A stretch of DNA of 64,000 bases from Tissierella simiarum (GTDB lineage: Bacteria > Bacillota > Clostridia > Tissierellales > Tissierellaceae), in contig NZ_JAHLPM010000005.1 in the NCBI RefSeq assembly GCF_018917865.1, forward strand, positions 62,001 to 126,000, in the 5' to 3' direction. Shown here one piece after another: positions 17,123 to 26,725 of this stretch (positions within the stretch are counted from its first letter, which is position 1; each line of letters begins with the position of its first letter). A model generated the notes under the pieces. It ran no database searches. It saw only the letters and a program-made list of their open reading frames with translations, and was not told the origin of the DNA. A program made the translations under genes and the position numbers.

Positions 17123-18253
17123 ATGGATTTAAAAGAGTATATTATTCAAAAGTCTAAAGAAATAAATATAGATATTATTGGTTTTGCTGATTGTAAGCCT
17201 TTGTTAAATATCAAGGATTATCTTATTTATAAAGAAAAAGAAAATATCCAAACAGAATTCGAAGAAAAAGACATGGAGAAGAGAATAGACCCAAAGCTTA
17301 CTTTACCTAGTTGCAAATCTATAATTGTCTTAGGGATTTCCTATAATGTAGATTACAATGAAAAGACAAATTATAAACTAAAAGGAAAACTATCCAAATC
17401 CACTTGGGGATTAGACTATCATATAGTATTAAAACATAAAATGGAACAGTTGGTTGAAAGAATCAAGGAAGTCACTGATTTTGAATACAAATATTTTGTA
17501 GATACAGGGCCATTAGTGGATAGAGAGTTAGCTAAGAAAGCTGGAATAGGTCATTATGGAAAAAATTGTTCTATTATAAACCAGGATTACGGCTCTTTGA
17601 TATTTATAGGTTATATACTTACAGATTTAATTATTGAATCTGATGAAAAAAGCATTGAAGAAAAATGTGAAGATTGTAATCTCTGTTTAAAAGCCTGTCC
17701 TACTGGTGCATTAGAAGGATCTTATAGATTTAATCCTAAAAAATGTATATCCTATTTAACTCAAACCAAAGAGAAAATTCCTTATGAACTTAGGCCAAAG
17801 ATGGGAACGAAAATATATGGATGTGATACCTGTCAATTAATATGTCCTAAAAATAAGGATGTAAGTAAATCTAGGCATATTGAATTTATTCCAACGAATA
17901 ATAAGGGCTATATGGACTTGGAGGAATTGCTTCAAATATCTAATAGGGAATTTAAAGAGAAATATGGATATATGGCAGGTAGTTGGAGGGGTAAAACCAT
18001 TTTAAAAAGAAATGCTATAATCGCATTAGGAAATATGAGAAATAAAGAAAGTCTACCTTTACTCATAAATTTATTAAAAGATACAAATCCTATGATTAGA
18101 GAATATACAGCTTGGGCTATATTGAATATAGATAAAGATTATGGAAAAACAATAATAGAAGAAGCTATGTATATAGAAAAGGAAGAAGAAGTAAAGAAGG
18201 AGATGGAATGTTTGTTAAAGTATTTTTTTACAAACCTATCCAATAATAAATAA
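17123..18253 (+). CDS. queG: Epoxyqueuosine reductase
   Basis: 376 residues. The cobalamin-dependent iron-sulfur enzyme makes the last step of queuosine, a modified base at the wobble position of some tRNAs. The N-terminal domain contains the DTGPLVDRELAKKAGIG region; two [4Fe-4S] sites follow: CEDCNLCLKACP (about 184-195) and CDTCQLICP (about 235-243). The C-terminus has HEAT-like repeats (LPLLINLLKDTNPMIREYTAWA). AAAGGGAG precedes the ATG. It is a single gene after an extended -10 promoter. It needs cobalamin, which fits the cobalamin transport genes found nearby. Confidence 0.95.
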   Translation: MDLKEYIIQKSKEINIDIIGFADCKPLLNIKDYLIYKEKENIQTEFEEKDMEKRIDPKLTLPSCKSIIVLGISYNVDYNEKTNYKLKGKLSKSTWGLDYHIVLKHKMEQLVERIKEVTDFEYKYFVDTGPLVDRELAKKAGIGHYGKNCSIINQDYGSLIFIGYILTDLIIESDEKSIEEKCEDCNLCLKACPTGALEGSYRFNPKKCISYLTQTKEKIPYELRPKMGTKIYGCDTCQLICPKNKDVSKSRHIEFIPTNNKGYMDLEELLQISNREFKEKYGYMAGSWRGKTILKRNAIIALGNMRNKESLPLLINLLKDTNPMIREYTAWAILNIDKDYGKTIIEEAMYIEKEEEVKKEMECLLKYFFTNLSNNK

Positions 18254-18314
18254 AATTATGATATACTATAGATGCATGAAATGTCCTAAATATTATACAT
18301 AGGGAGGTAATACT

Positions 18315-19502
18315 GTGGCCAATGTCCATGAATTAAAATTTTTAAAGGAAAAAATTGAAGATTTAAAAGAGCAAGGAGTATATAGAAAATTACCTGTACT
18401 AGAAAGTGCAAATCAAGCTGAAGTAATACTAAATGGGAACAAGGTTATTAACCTATCTTCTAATAATTATCTTGGATTTGCAAACCATCCAAGATTAAAA
18501 AAAGCTGCCATAGACGCTGTTGAGAAATATGGTGCTGGTGCTGGTGCTGTTAGGACTATAATTGGAAATATGTCAATTCATGAAGAACTAGAAGCATTAC
18601 TTTCTAAATTCAAAAGAGAAGAAGCAGCTTTTGTTTATCAATCAGGATTTAACTGTAATGCAGGTACTATTCAAGCTGTTACTGAAGCTGGAGACATAAT
18701 TATTTCTGACGAATTAAATCATGCTTCAATTATAGATGGAAGTAGACTTAGCAAAGCTAATAGAGCTATCTATAAACACTCTGATATGGACAGTTTAGAA
18801 CAAGTACTTAAAGAAAGTAGAGATAAATACAGAAATATTTTAATCATAACCGACGGTGTATTCAGTATGGATGGTGATATAGCTAAACTTCCAGAAATCG
18901 TAGAATTAGCTGAAAAATATGAAGCTATGACTTATGTTGATGATGCTCATGGTTCAGGAGTCCTGGGAGAAAGTGGTAGAGGTACTGTTGATCACTTTGG
19001 CTTACATGGAAGAGTAGATTTTACTATTGGAACTTTATCAAAGGCTATAGGCGTTGTAGGAGGATATGTAGCTGGATCTAACACCATGTATGAATGGTTA
19101 AGCCATAGAGCTAGACCAGTATTATTCAGCACATCATTACCACCAGCAGCAGTAGGAGCAATAATGGAAGCGTTAACAATGCTTATGGAATCTACAGAGT
19201 ATACTGATAGATTATGGGATAATGCAAAATACTTTAAAACCAAACTTGGAACATTAGGATTTAATACAGGTCATAGTGAAACTCCAATTACTCCAGTAAT
19301 TATTGGAGATGAGGCTAAAACTATGGAATTTAGTAGAAAACTACTTGAAAAGGGAGTTTACGTATCAGGTATAGTATTCCCAACAGTACCAAAAGGAACT
19401 GGAAGAGTTAGATGTATGGTTACAGCTGCTCATACTAAAGAGCAATTAGATAAGGCAGTAGAAGTATTTGAACAAGTAGGAAAAGAAATGAACATACTAT
19501 AA
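18315..19502 (+). CDS. kbl: Glycine C-acetyltransferase (2-amino-3-ketobutyrate CoA ligase)
   Basis: 395 residues, a PLP enzyme of the alpha-oxoamine synthase family. It splits 2-amino-3-ketobutyrate (from threonine) with CoA into glycine and acetyl-CoA. Motifs: [12 protein letters not shown] near 50, [11 protein letters not shown] near 135, YVDDAHGSG near 205 and the PLP lysine in GTLSKAIG near 240. Length and motifs fit Kbl; closely related BioF cannot be excluded by sequence alone, but no biotin genes are present. The start is GTG at 18315 behind AGGGAGG. The partner tdh is not adjacent. The glycine made would feed glycine reductase, encoded 16 kb away. Confidence 0.88.
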   Translation: MANVHELKFLKEKIEDLKEQGVYRKLPVLESANQAEVILNGNKVINLSSNNYLGFANHPRLKKAAIDAVEKYGAGAGAVRTIIGNMSIHEELEALLSKFKREEAAFVYQSGFNCNAGTIQAVTEAGDIIISDELNHASIIDGSRLSKANRAIYKHSDMDSLEQVLKESRDKYRNILIITDGVFSMDGDIAKLPEIVELAEKYEAMTYVDDAHGSGVLGESGRGTVDHFGLHGRVDFTIGTLSKAIGVVGGYVAGSNTMYEWLSHRARPVLFSTSLPPAAVGAIMEALTMLMESTEYTDRLWDNAKYFKTKLGTLGFNTGHSETPITPVIIGDEAKTMEFSRKLLEKGVYVSGIVFPTVPKGTGRVRCMVTAAHTKEQLDKAVEVFEQVGKEMNIL

Positions 19503-19503
19503 T

Positions 19504-19528
19504 AAAAGGGGGAATATCCCCCTTTTTA
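19504..19528 (+). terminator. Intrinsic terminator after kbl
   Basis: Stem AAAAGGGGG/CCCCCTTTT with an AATAT loop, followed by T-rich sequence right behind the stop codon. Confidence 0.88.
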
Positions 19529-19588
19529 TTTTATCAAAAATAGTCTAAAATAGATAATTAATGCTTAATATAGTATGAGGTGATATAT

Positions 19589-19870
19589 ATGATAATTGGT
19601 GCTTGTTCTTTAAAGTTAATGATTTATGAGTCTTATTCTTTAAAGGATAAGAGACATATAATAAAGAGTATAATTGGCAAGATTCAATCTAGATTTAATG
19701 TATCTATAGCAGAAGTCGATTTAAATGATAGTTGGCAAACCTCTATTATCGGTTTTGCTTGTGTAACCAATGACACAAGTCATGCTAACCAAATCCTTTC
19801 AAATGTGATAAAATTTATAGATGGAGATAGTAGGGTAGAGATTATAAATTATAATATAGAAATATTGTAG
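19589..19870 (+). CDS. DUF503 family protein
   Basis: 93 residues starting MIIGACSLKLMIYESYSLK. The pattern SLKDKRHIIKSIIGKIQSRFN and then VAEVD-like (IAEVDLND) is typical of DUF503 (YlxP-like) proteins, ferredoxin-like folds often encoded next to rbfA in Firmicutes. Function unknown. An in-frame GTG at 19580 overlaps the ribosome site GAGGTG; the ATG at 19589 is correctly spaced from it. It lies 8 bases before nth and is probably co-transcribed with it. Confidence 0.85.
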   Translation: MIIGACSLKLMIYESYSLKDKRHIIKSIIGKIQSRFNVSIAEVDLNDSWQTSIIGFACVTNDTSHANQILSNVIKFIDGDSRVEIINYNIEIL

Positions 19871-19878
19871 GTGATAAA

Positions 19879-20526
19879 GTGAGAAAAATGTTAAGTAAAG
19901 ATGAGATAAAAGAAGTTCTAGATTTATTAGAAGAACTTTATCCAGATGCTAAGGCAGAGTTAAATTATACAAATCCTTTTGAGCTTTTGATTGCAACAAT
20001 TTTATCTGCTCAATGTACTGACGTACAGGTCAATAAAACCACAAGTACTTTATTTAAAGAATTAAAAAGTCCAGAAGATTATTTGGAACTTTCAGAAGAA
20101 GAACTTGGTGAAAAAATAAGAAGTTGTGGATTTTATAAAACAAAAAGTAAAAACATTTTAACTACATGTGGTCTATTGGTAGACAAATTTAATGGCAATG
20201 TACCTAATACTATGGAAGATTTAGTTACGTTACCTGGGGTAGGAAGAAAGACTGCCAATGTGGTTTTAAGTAATGCTTTTGCTACACCAGCCATAGCTGT
20301 AGATACTCATGTTTTTAGGGTTTCCAATAGAATAGGTCTAGCTAATAGTAATAATGTACTAGATACAGAAAAGGATTTAATGGATAATATAGATAGAGAT
20401 ATGTGGTCTAAAGCTCATCATTTATTAATATTCCATGGAAGAAGGATATGTAAGGCTAGAAAGCCTTTGTGCGAAAAATGTCCATTAACTGATTATTGTT
20501 TCTTTTTCAAAACAGAAAATAAATAA
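19879..20526 (+). CDS. nth: Endonuclease III
   Basis: 215 residues. A DNA glycosylase/AP lyase for oxidised pyrimidines. It shows the ILSAQCTDVQVN region near residue 38, the helix-hairpin-helix LPGVGRKTANVV near 115 with catalytic lysine (GRK), the catalytic aspartate in VDTHVFRVSNR near 140, and the C-terminal [4Fe-4S] cluster CKARKPLCEKCPLTDYC (C-X6-C-X2-C-X5-C). The start is GTG at 19879, 8 bases after the DUF503 gene; an internal ATG three codons later is also possible. Confidence 0.95.
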   Translation: MRKMLSKDEIKEVLDLLEELYPDAKAELNYTNPFELLIATILSAQCTDVQVNKTTSTLFKELKSPEDYLELSEEELGEKIRSCGFYKTKSKNILTTCGLLVDKFNGNVPNTMEDLVTLPGVGRKTANVVLSNAFATPAIAVDTHVFRVSNRIGLANSNNVLDTEKDLMDNIDRDMWSKAHHLLIFHGRRICKARKPLCEKCPLTDYCFFFKTENK

Positions 20527-20547
20527 TAGGATGAAAGGGTTGTTAGC

Positions 20548-22500
20548 ATGAAGCATTGGGAAGAAACAAGAGAAGATTTAATATTTTCTCTAGATATAGG
20601 TACTAGAACTATAATAGGAATAGTTGGGGAATACACAGAAGATGAAAAATTTAAAATTCTTGCCTATACTATAAAAGAACATAATAGAAGAAATATGTAT
20701 GATGGCCAAATTCATGATATTGAAGGAGTTACTAAAATAGTAAAAGAAATAAAAAAAGATTTAGAGGAAAAAATAGATGCTCCTTTAAAAAGAGTTTCTA
20801 TAGCAGCAGCAGGTAGAGCTTTGAAGACTTATAAAATAAAAGTAGAACAGTTTTGTGACAGTTTATCTGAAATATCTAAAAGGACAATAGAGGCTTTAGA
20901 ATTAGAAGCAGTACAAAGAGCTCAAGAAGAAATTAATGCCCAAGATTCTAATAAAAGTTTTAAATATTACAGCATAGGATATAGTGTAGTAGATTATTTT
21001 TTAGATGATAATAAAATGGAAAAATTAGAAGAACATAGAGGCGAGAAAATTGGAGTAGAATTATTAGCAACGTTTTTACCTCAAGTTGTTATAGAAAGTT
21101 TGTATTCTGTTATATCTAAAGTAGGATTAGAGGTTGGAAGTATTACATTAGAGCCAATAGCTGCTATTAATGTTGCTATCAAGGAAGAGTTGAGACTTCT
21201 TAATCTAGCTTTAGTAGACATTGGAGCAGGTACCTCAGATATCGCTATAACCAAGGATGGGCATATTATATCCTATGCTATGACCTCTACTGCAGGTGAT
21301 GAAATAACCGAAAGGTTAGCAAAAGCTTATTTGTTAGATTTTAATAATAGTGAAAAATTAAAGGTAGAATTAAGTCAGAAAGATGAACATGAATTTACAG
21401 ATGTGCTAGGTATATCTTATAAGATGTCTACAACAGAAATAGTAGATAATATATTCGACATCATAGAAAAAATAGCTATAGAAATAAGTGAAAGAATATT
21501 GGAATACAATGGAAAAGCCCCTAGTGCTGTATTTTTAGTAGGTGGAAGTAGCCAGATGCCTAGGTTGAAGGAAACTTTGGCTGAAAAATTAGGGATACCG
21601 AAGGAAAGAGTGGCTATAAGAGATACTACTTTTATAGAAAATATAGAAGGATTAGAAGACATAAAGGGACCGGATATGATAACTCCTATAGGTATAGCTA
21701 TGGAGGGAATTCAAGATAAATATAGAAATTTTTTAAAAGTACTCTTTAATGGGGAAGAGGTAAGAATTTTTAATACTGAGAATATAAAAGTATCTGATAT
21801 ATTAGTTTTAACAGGTTTTAATCCAAGAAAGCTGATACCAGAAAGAGGAGAAGACTTTATATATTACATTGATGGAAAGAAAAGAATAATCAAAGGAGAA
21901 AATGGAACTTCACCTGAAATATTAGTTAACGGGAAATTAGCCAATCTAAAAACTGCTTTACAAGATAAAGACGTTGTGGCAATAGTACCAGGAATTAAAG
22001 GTAAAACAAAAATCCCATATTTATACGATTGCATAGTAAGAGATAAAATTATCTCTTTAAATAAAGAAGAAGTAAATTTAATAAGAACTATTAAAGTAAA
22101 TGGAAAGGTTATTGAGGAAAACATACAACTAAAGATGGGTGATTCTATAGAAATAGAAGAAATAAAGGATATAGATTCGTTATTAAAGTACCTAGATAGA
22201 GATTATAATATTAACGATTTGCTAATAAACGGTAAAAAAATAGAAAATAACTATTGTCTAAAAAACGGAGACTTAATAACAACAAAAGAAGATAAAAAAT
22301 CTATTAATCTTATTGTAAATGGAGAAGATAAGACAATAGTTTTCGATAAAGAAGAATTTATATTTGTAGATATATTTAATTATATTAATTTCGATTTATC
22401 TGCTATAAAAGGTAAGCTTGTGTTAAAGACAAATGGAAAAGAAGCAGAATATATGGAACCTTTAAAAGATGGAGATAAATTAGAAATTTATTGGGAGTAG
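20548..22500 (+). CDS. FtsA/PilM-like actin-fold ATPase with extended C-terminus
   Basis: 650 residues. The first 370 or so form an actin-like ATPase: phosphate-1 loop SLDIGTRTIIG, phosphate-2 DIGAGTSDIAI (about 230), adenosine loop FLVGGSSQMPRL (about 330). Inserted near residue 85-160 is an FtsA-type 1C-like stretch. This suggests a membrane or division-associated filament, but FtsA proper is about 410-430 residues and sits beside ftsZ, which is absent here. The extra 270 residues hold several small beta-grasp-like modules of the type VNGK..E...LK.GD.I (near 445, 510, 550, 590, 620). A ring or scaffold protein is plausible. It sits between nth and a VanW-domain gene. Confidence 0.75.
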   Translation: MKHWEETREDLIFSLDIGTRTIIGIVGEYTEDEKFKILAYTIKEHNRRNMYDGQIHDIEGVTKIVKEIKKDLEEKIDAPLKRVSIAAAGRALKTYKIKVEQFCDSLSEISKRTIEALELEAVQRAQEEINAQDSNKSFKYYSIGYSVVDYFLDDNKMEKLEEHRGEKIGVELLATFLPQVVIESLYSVISKVGLEVGSITLEPIAAINVAIKEELRLLNLALVDIGAGTSDIAITKDGHIISYAMTSTAGDEITERLAKAYLLDFNNSEKLKVELSQKDEHEFTDVLGISYKMSTTEIVDNIFDIIEKIAIEISERILEYNGKAPSAVFLVGGSSQMPRLKETLAEKLGIPKERVAIRDTTFIENIEGLEDIKGPDMITPIGIAMEGIQDKYRNFLKVLFNGEEVRIFNTENIKVSDILVLTGFNPRKLIPERGEDFIYYIDGKKRIIKGENGTSPEILVNGKLANLKTALQDKDVVAIVPGIKGKTKIPYLYDCIVRDKIISLNKEEVNLIRTIKVNGKVIEENIQLKMGDSIEIEEIKDIDSLLKYLDRDYNINDLLINGKKIENNYCLKNGDLITTKEDKKSINLIVNGEDKTIVFDKEEFIFVDIFNYINFDLSAIKGKLVLKTNGKEAEYMEPLKDGDKLEIYWE

Positions 22501-22539
22501 TAGGTGATTATTTATTTTGTTTAAGTATGGAGGCAAGAG

Positions 22540-23874
22540 ATGGAGAAAAGGAAAATAATTTTTTTAATATTGATCTTAGTCACAATCTTTGCTGGAATTT
22601 TAGGTAGCGGATTTTATATTTATAAAAATATTCTAAACATAGATACAATTTATGGAGGCGTTAAGATTGATGACTATGATGTAAGCCAGAAGACTAAGGA
22701 CGAAGCCATAAGATACTTAAAAGAAAAAAAAGAACCTGCGATAGATGAAAAAACTATGAAACTAACTTATGAAGACAAGATTTATAATATAAGTTTAAGA
22801 CAAATAGGTTTTTCATTTTACTATGAAGATGCAGTAGATAAGGCATATAATCTTGGTAGGGAAGGAAATGTATTAAATAGGTTAAAAGATATAAGGAAAA
22901 TAAAAAACAAGGGTGTAACAATTCCCTTAGAGTCGTATTACGATAAAGATAAAATAGAGAACATAGTAAGTAATATTTCCCAAGAAATAAATAAAGAAAG
23001 TATTAATGCTGAGTTTCATTTTAACAATGGCAATATTAAAATTACAGAAGAAGTTATTGGAAGAAGAGTAGTTACAGAAAAATTAATAAAGAGTATAAAT
23101 GATAATGTTTATACTTTAAATGATATTGAAATTCCAGTAGATATAGTAGCTCCTAAGGTGACAAAAGATGTTCTAGGAAGAATAAATGGTATTATTGGAG
23201 AGTTTTCTACATCATTTAAAGGAAGTAGTGCTGATAGAGTAGCGAATATAAAATTATCTTCAGAAGCTATTAGTAATAAACTTTTATTGCCTGGAGAAGA
23301 GGCTTCTTTCAATGGATTAACTGGTCCAAGGGAAAAACAATATGGTTATAAGGAAGCTAATGTAATTGTTGGAGGAGAGCTAACACCTGGAGTTGGAGGA
23401 GGAGTATGTCAATCATCTACTACTCTTTATAATGCACTATTATTAGCAGACGTTAAAATTATACAAAGGCACCCTCATTCAATACCAGCTAGTTATGTAA
23501 AATTTGGGCAAGATGCTGCTGTAGCTTATGGTTATTTAGATTTAAAATTTAGAAATGATTTTGATTTTCCAATATATCTTTATTCAAAGGTAGTGGGAGA
23601 TAGGGTTTATATGTATGTATATGGTGATAGAACAGCAAAAGATTATACTGTAAAAATAGAACCTGAAATTGTTGAAATTATATCTTCAAAAGTAGAAGAA
23701 GTTGTTGATAAAAACTTAACTCCTGGTACTAAAGAGTTGTTACAAAAAGGTAGAACAGGTTATAAAGTAAAAACTTATAAAGCTATAGTTAAAAATGGAA
23801 AGGTAGTTAAAAGAGAGTTAATTACTTCAGACTATTATAAACAAAAAAATTCTATTTATAGAATTGGACCTTAA
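22540..23874 (+). CDS. VanW/G5 domain cell-wall protein
   Basis: 444 residues with one N-terminal membrane helix (about 6-28), outside-facing. Residues about 40-210 contain YkuD-like peptidoglycan-binding repeats (YGGVKIDDYDVS; a second similar unit at 130-200). Residues about 220-375 form a VanW domain (FSTSFKGS, LLPGEEASFN, PGVGGGVCQSSTTLYNALL, YGYLDLKFRNDFD). The last 60 form a short G5 domain (GYKVKTYKAIVKNGKVVKRELI). Proteins of this design bind the cell wall; no enzyme activity is proven for the family. AUG behind GGAGG. It lies 40 bases after the FtsA-like gene. Confidence 0.88.
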   Translation: MEKRKIIFLILILVTIFAGILGSGFYIYKNILNIDTIYGGVKIDDYDVSQKTKDEAIRYLKEKKEPAIDEKTMKLTYEDKIYNISLRQIGFSFYYEDAVDKAYNLGREGNVLNRLKDIRKIKNKGVTIPLESYYDKDKIENIVSNISQEINKESINAEFHFNNGNIKITEEVIGRRVVTEKLIKSINDNVYTLNDIEIPVDIVAPKVTKDVLGRINGIIGEFSTSFKGSSADRVANIKLSSEAISNKLLLPGEEASFNGLTGPREKQYGYKEANVIVGGELTPGVGGGVCQSSTTLYNALLLADVKIIQRHPHSIPASYVKFGQDAAVAYGYLDLKFRNDFDFPIYLYSKVVGDRVYMYVYGDRTAKDYTVKIEPEIVEIISSKVEEVVDKNLTPGTKELLQKGRTGYKVKTYKAIVKNGKVVKRELITSDYYKQKNSIYRIGP

Positions 23875-23951
23875 TCTGCCAGCAACTACTGAAACTAATA
23901 ATATAGAGTAGAAGTATTTATTTAGAATTACAATTATGGAGGGACTAAGAA

Positions 23952-24623
23952 TTGGTTGAAGCAAAAGAATTGTATGATAAAAAGGAAAAGTGTCCAATAT
24001 GTGAGAAGGAGTTTACTACAAAAAAAACAAGATCTTCTAAATTAAGACTTATAAAGAGAGACGAAGACTTTTTTAACCATTATAGTGGTGAAAATCCTAT
24101 AAAATATGGAGTTTCTGTATGTCCAAACTGTGGATATGCGGCCTTGGAAAATAAATTTCATTCTATTACTAAAGAACAAGGTGAAATTATAAAAAATAAC
24201 ATTACTACAAAATGGAATAAAAGAAGCTACGGAGATGCGCGTAGTTTAGATGATGCCATAGAGACTTATAAATTAGCTTTGTTAATAGGAAATTTATTAA
24301 ACTATAAAAAACTTGAAATAGGCACTATTTGTTTGAGTATTGGATGGTTGTATAGATTAAAAGAAGATAGAACTGAAGAAACTAGATTTTTAACTCTAGC
24401 GAGAGATCAATTTAAAGAAGCTTATTATAATGAATCCTTAGAAGGAAGTAATATGGATGAAGGAAAATTATCGTATTTAGCTGGTGAAATATCCAGACGT
24501 CTAGGAGATAAGGAGGAAGCTTTAAATTGGCTTAAACTCTCTTTATCTTCTCCTTCAACTAAACAGAATCCAGCTTTAGATAGTATGGCAAGAGAACAAT
24601 GGAGAATAACGAAGGAGTTGTAA
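23952..24623 (+). CDS. DUF2225 family protein
   Basis: 223 residues. The N-terminal part has two zinc-ribbon-like pairs, CPICEKEF and CPNCGYAA, separated by a conserved charged stretch ending in YGVSVCPNCG. The rest is helical and TPR-like. This is the DUF2225 pattern; function unknown. The start is TTG at 23952 behind GGAGGG; no other in-frame start fits. It lies 3 bases before ogt, suggesting one transcript. Confidence 0.85.
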   Translation: MVEAKELYDKKEKCPICEKEFTTKKTRSSKLRLIKRDEDFFNHYSGENPIKYGVSVCPNCGYAALENKFHSITKEQGEIIKNNITTKWNKRSYGDARSLDDAIETYKLALLIGNLLNYKKLEIGTICLSIGWLYRLKEDRTEETRFLTLARDQFKEAYYNESLEGSNMDEGKLSYLAGEISRRLGDKEEALNWLKLSLSSPSTKQNPALDSMAREQWRITKEL

Positions 24624-24626
24624 ACT

Positions 24627-25124
24627 ATGGATATCAAGTATTATGATTTTGAATCCTCTATAGGAAAGATAAATATATTTTTCGCTTCAGAAGGGATAGT
24701 TTGCCTAACTTTGCCATCAGATAGACAAGAGGATACTTTTTCTTATATTGAAAAAAGATTTGATATACCTTATAAAGTAGATAAAGAAGATTATAATTAT
24801 CATGAAGAAATAAATCTTTACTTAGAAGGAAAATTAAAGAAGTTTACTTTACCTATTTTCCTAAGAGGGACAAGTTTTCAAAAAAAAGTATGGGAAGAAC
24901 TTTTAAACATTCCTTATGGGGAAACTAGAACCTATAAATATATAGCAGAAAAGATTGGTTCTGCAAAAGGTTATAGAGCTGTAGGAGGAGCTTTAAATAA
25001 AAATCCCATAGCTATAATTGTACCTTGCCATAGGGTTATCGGCTCTAATGGTAAGTTAGTAGGTTTTGCTGGTGGTGTTGAGCTTAAAGATCAATTATTA
25101 AAGCTAGAGAGAGATAATATTTAA
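24627..25124 (+). CDS. ogt: Methylated-DNA-protein-cysteine methyltransferase
   Basis: 165 residues. It repairs O6-alkylguanine by transferring the alkyl group to its own cysteine. The active-site PCHRVIG (near residue 135) is intact, preceded by YGETRTYKYIAEKIG and followed by LVGFAGGVELKDQLL. The N-terminal ribonuclease-H-like domain is present. Close spacing to the DUF2225 gene suggests a shared transcript. Confidence 0.93.
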   Translation: MDIKYYDFESSIGKINIFFASEGIVCLTLPSDRQEDTFSYIEKRFDIPYKVDKEDYNYHEEINLYLEGKLKKFTLPIFLRGTSFQKKVWEELLNIPYGETRTYKYIAEKIGSAKGYRAVGGALNKNPIAIIVPCHRVIGSNGKLVGFAGGVELKDQLLKLERDNI

Positions 25125-25180
25125 TTAACAAAGATAATGATATTTGAATATTCTGGTATAAAAGTAAAAGGAGGGTTAGT

Positions 25181-26419
25181 ATGGATTATCCTATTATTTT
25201 TATACCAGGACTTTTTGGTTCTTTAGGAGATGATGTAATAAAGGGAACAGGGAATTTTTCTTTTGGTTTGGCAGAACGTGTTTATAGACCTTTTATAGAG
25301 ATATTAAATTCTATGGGATATGAAGAAGGAATAAACCTGTTTATATCTTATTACGATTGGAAGAAACCTGTTTTAGAGGCAACGGAAAAATACTTATCCC
25401 CTACTATAGAAAAAGTTAAAAGGAAAACTGGAATGAGTAAGGTAATACTTATTGGGCATAGTCTAGGTGGATTATTGGCAAGATCTTATATAGAATATTT
25501 TAGTCCATCTTCCGTCGATAAATTAATTATGATAGGTACTCCAAACTTGGGGAGTATAGATGCCTATTATTTTTGGAGTGGAGGAAAGCTGCCTTATCCA
25601 AAGGTAGAGGAAAATCTTCTGTATAATGGGTTAAAAATTGCTTTTATAATCTATTATCATTTATTTTTAAAAATAAACTATATAGAAGTTTTAAGAGATA
25701 AATTTCCTGTTACTAAAGACCTATTGCCTAGCTATGGTTATGGAAACTATTTACTTTATAAAAAAGGTGAAACTAAAAAAGAAATTCCTATAGAAGACAT
25801 GACCATAAGTAACTCATTTTTAAATGGAATGGAAAAGAATCCTATAAGTCGAGATAATTTATTTATTATAAGTGGTAAAGGGGTCTATACAAATCAAAAA
25901 TTTATAGTAGATAAAAACAATAAAGAAAAAATTAAATGGGCTGATGGAAAGCCTAATAATGTATATAAAACGACTTATGGAGATGGTACTGTTACAACTG
26001 TTAGCACCCTAGGGAATCTATGTAAAAATAATATAACGTTAGAAGGAAATCATATAGATATTCTATATAAGTCTAAAGATTATTTATCACATATATTATG
26101 TAAAGACATAAATGAAAAAATTGAAAGACAAGAAGTGGAGAAGATATATGTTATTTTTGGTCATAATTGCAGAAAGATAAATGTAAGAACTCCGAATCTA
26201 AACGAAGTATCAAGTGAATCTATAAATATTACTGATAGTAGGGTTCAAGCTGTTAATTTATCTTTTAATAGGTTTTGGATTATGGCTGCAGGAAATAAAA
26301 ACTTAGAGATTGACTTAGATATAGAACCTATTAAAAGAGTTAAACCTCAAATATATATGGCTATTATAGATAAAGAAGGGGCTAAATTTGAATTCAATCC
26401 CTTGAAGAATAAAATCTAA
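25181..26419 (+). CDS. Alpha/beta-hydrolase, lipase-like
   Basis: 412 residues. An N-terminal IFIPGLFGSLGD oxyanion region, a nucleophile elbow GHSLGG (near residue 90) and a later GTPNLGS loop match LCAT/PGAP1-type lipases and acyltransferases. Acidic and histidine candidates follow (DGTV near 268, EGNHIDIL near 290). No signal peptide is seen. The last 100 residues do not match anything I recognise. AAAGGAGG is well spaced from the ATG. Substrate unknown. Confidence 0.78.
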   Translation: MDYPIIFIPGLFGSLGDDVIKGTGNFSFGLAERVYRPFIEILNSMGYEEGINLFISYYDWKKPVLEATEKYLSPTIEKVKRKTGMSKVILIGHSLGGLLARSYIEYFSPSSVDKLIMIGTPNLGSIDAYYFWSGGKLPYPKVEENLLYNGLKIAFIIYYHLFLKINYIEVLRDKFPVTKDLLPSYGYGNYLLYKKGETKKEIPIEDMTISNSFLNGMEKNPISRDNLFIISGKGVYTNQKFIVDKNNKEKIKWADGKPNNVYKTTYGDGTVTTVSTLGNLCKNNITLEGNHIDILYKSKDYLSHILCKDINEKIERQEVEKIYVIFGHNCRKINVRTPNLNEVSSESINITDSRVQAVNLSFNRFWIMAAGNKNLEIDLDIEPIKRVKPQIYMAIIDKEGAKFEFNPLKNKI

Positions 26420-26435
26420 TTTGATATTATTATTA

Positions 26436-26441
26436 TATAAT
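26436..26441 (+). promoter_or_regulatory. -10 box for the cobalamin leader
   Basis: TATAAT stands 15-20 bases before the cobalamin aptamer. No good -35 element lies at 17 bases, so the promoter assignment is tentative. Confidence 0.4.
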
Positions 26442-26452
26442 AGAATAAAAAC

Positions 26453-26640
26453 TATAGGTATTCCAACAAAGTTGGGATTTAATAGGGAAAGTGGTGAGAC
26501 TCCACTGCAGCCCCCGCTACTGTAAATGAGTACGAAATCAACAATAAACCACTGGGAAACCGGGAAGGTGTTGATAGTAGGATGATTCATAAGTCAGGAG
26601 ACCTGCCTATAATTATAACTTTCGGAGGGAGAGGTGAGAT
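26453..26640 (+). ncRNA. Cobalamin riboswitch 1
   Basis: Conserved segments appear in the right order: GGGAAAGTGGTGAGACTCCAC then GCAGCCCCCGCTACTGT, ACCACTGGGAAACCGGGAAGG, and AGTCAGGAGACCTGCC near the end (the B12-box). It lies between the lipase-like gene and a terminator that precedes the cobalamin transport genes, as expected for an OFF switch sensing adenosylcobalamin. Confidence 0.95.
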
Positions 26641-26648
26641 GTTTCTTG

Positions 26649-26687
26649 AAACTTATCCTTAATATTTAGAGGTATAAGTTTTTTTCT
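26649..26687 (+). terminator. Expression-platform terminator of cobalamin riboswitch 1
   Basis: Stem AAACTTATCC with GG(T)ATAAGTTT followed by TTTTTTT, 35 bases upstream of the btuF-like start. Transcription should stop here when cobalamin is bound. Confidence 0.8.
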
Positions 26688-26725
26688 TTAAACAGACAGT
26701 ATTAAATTACAGAGGAGGAAAAAAG

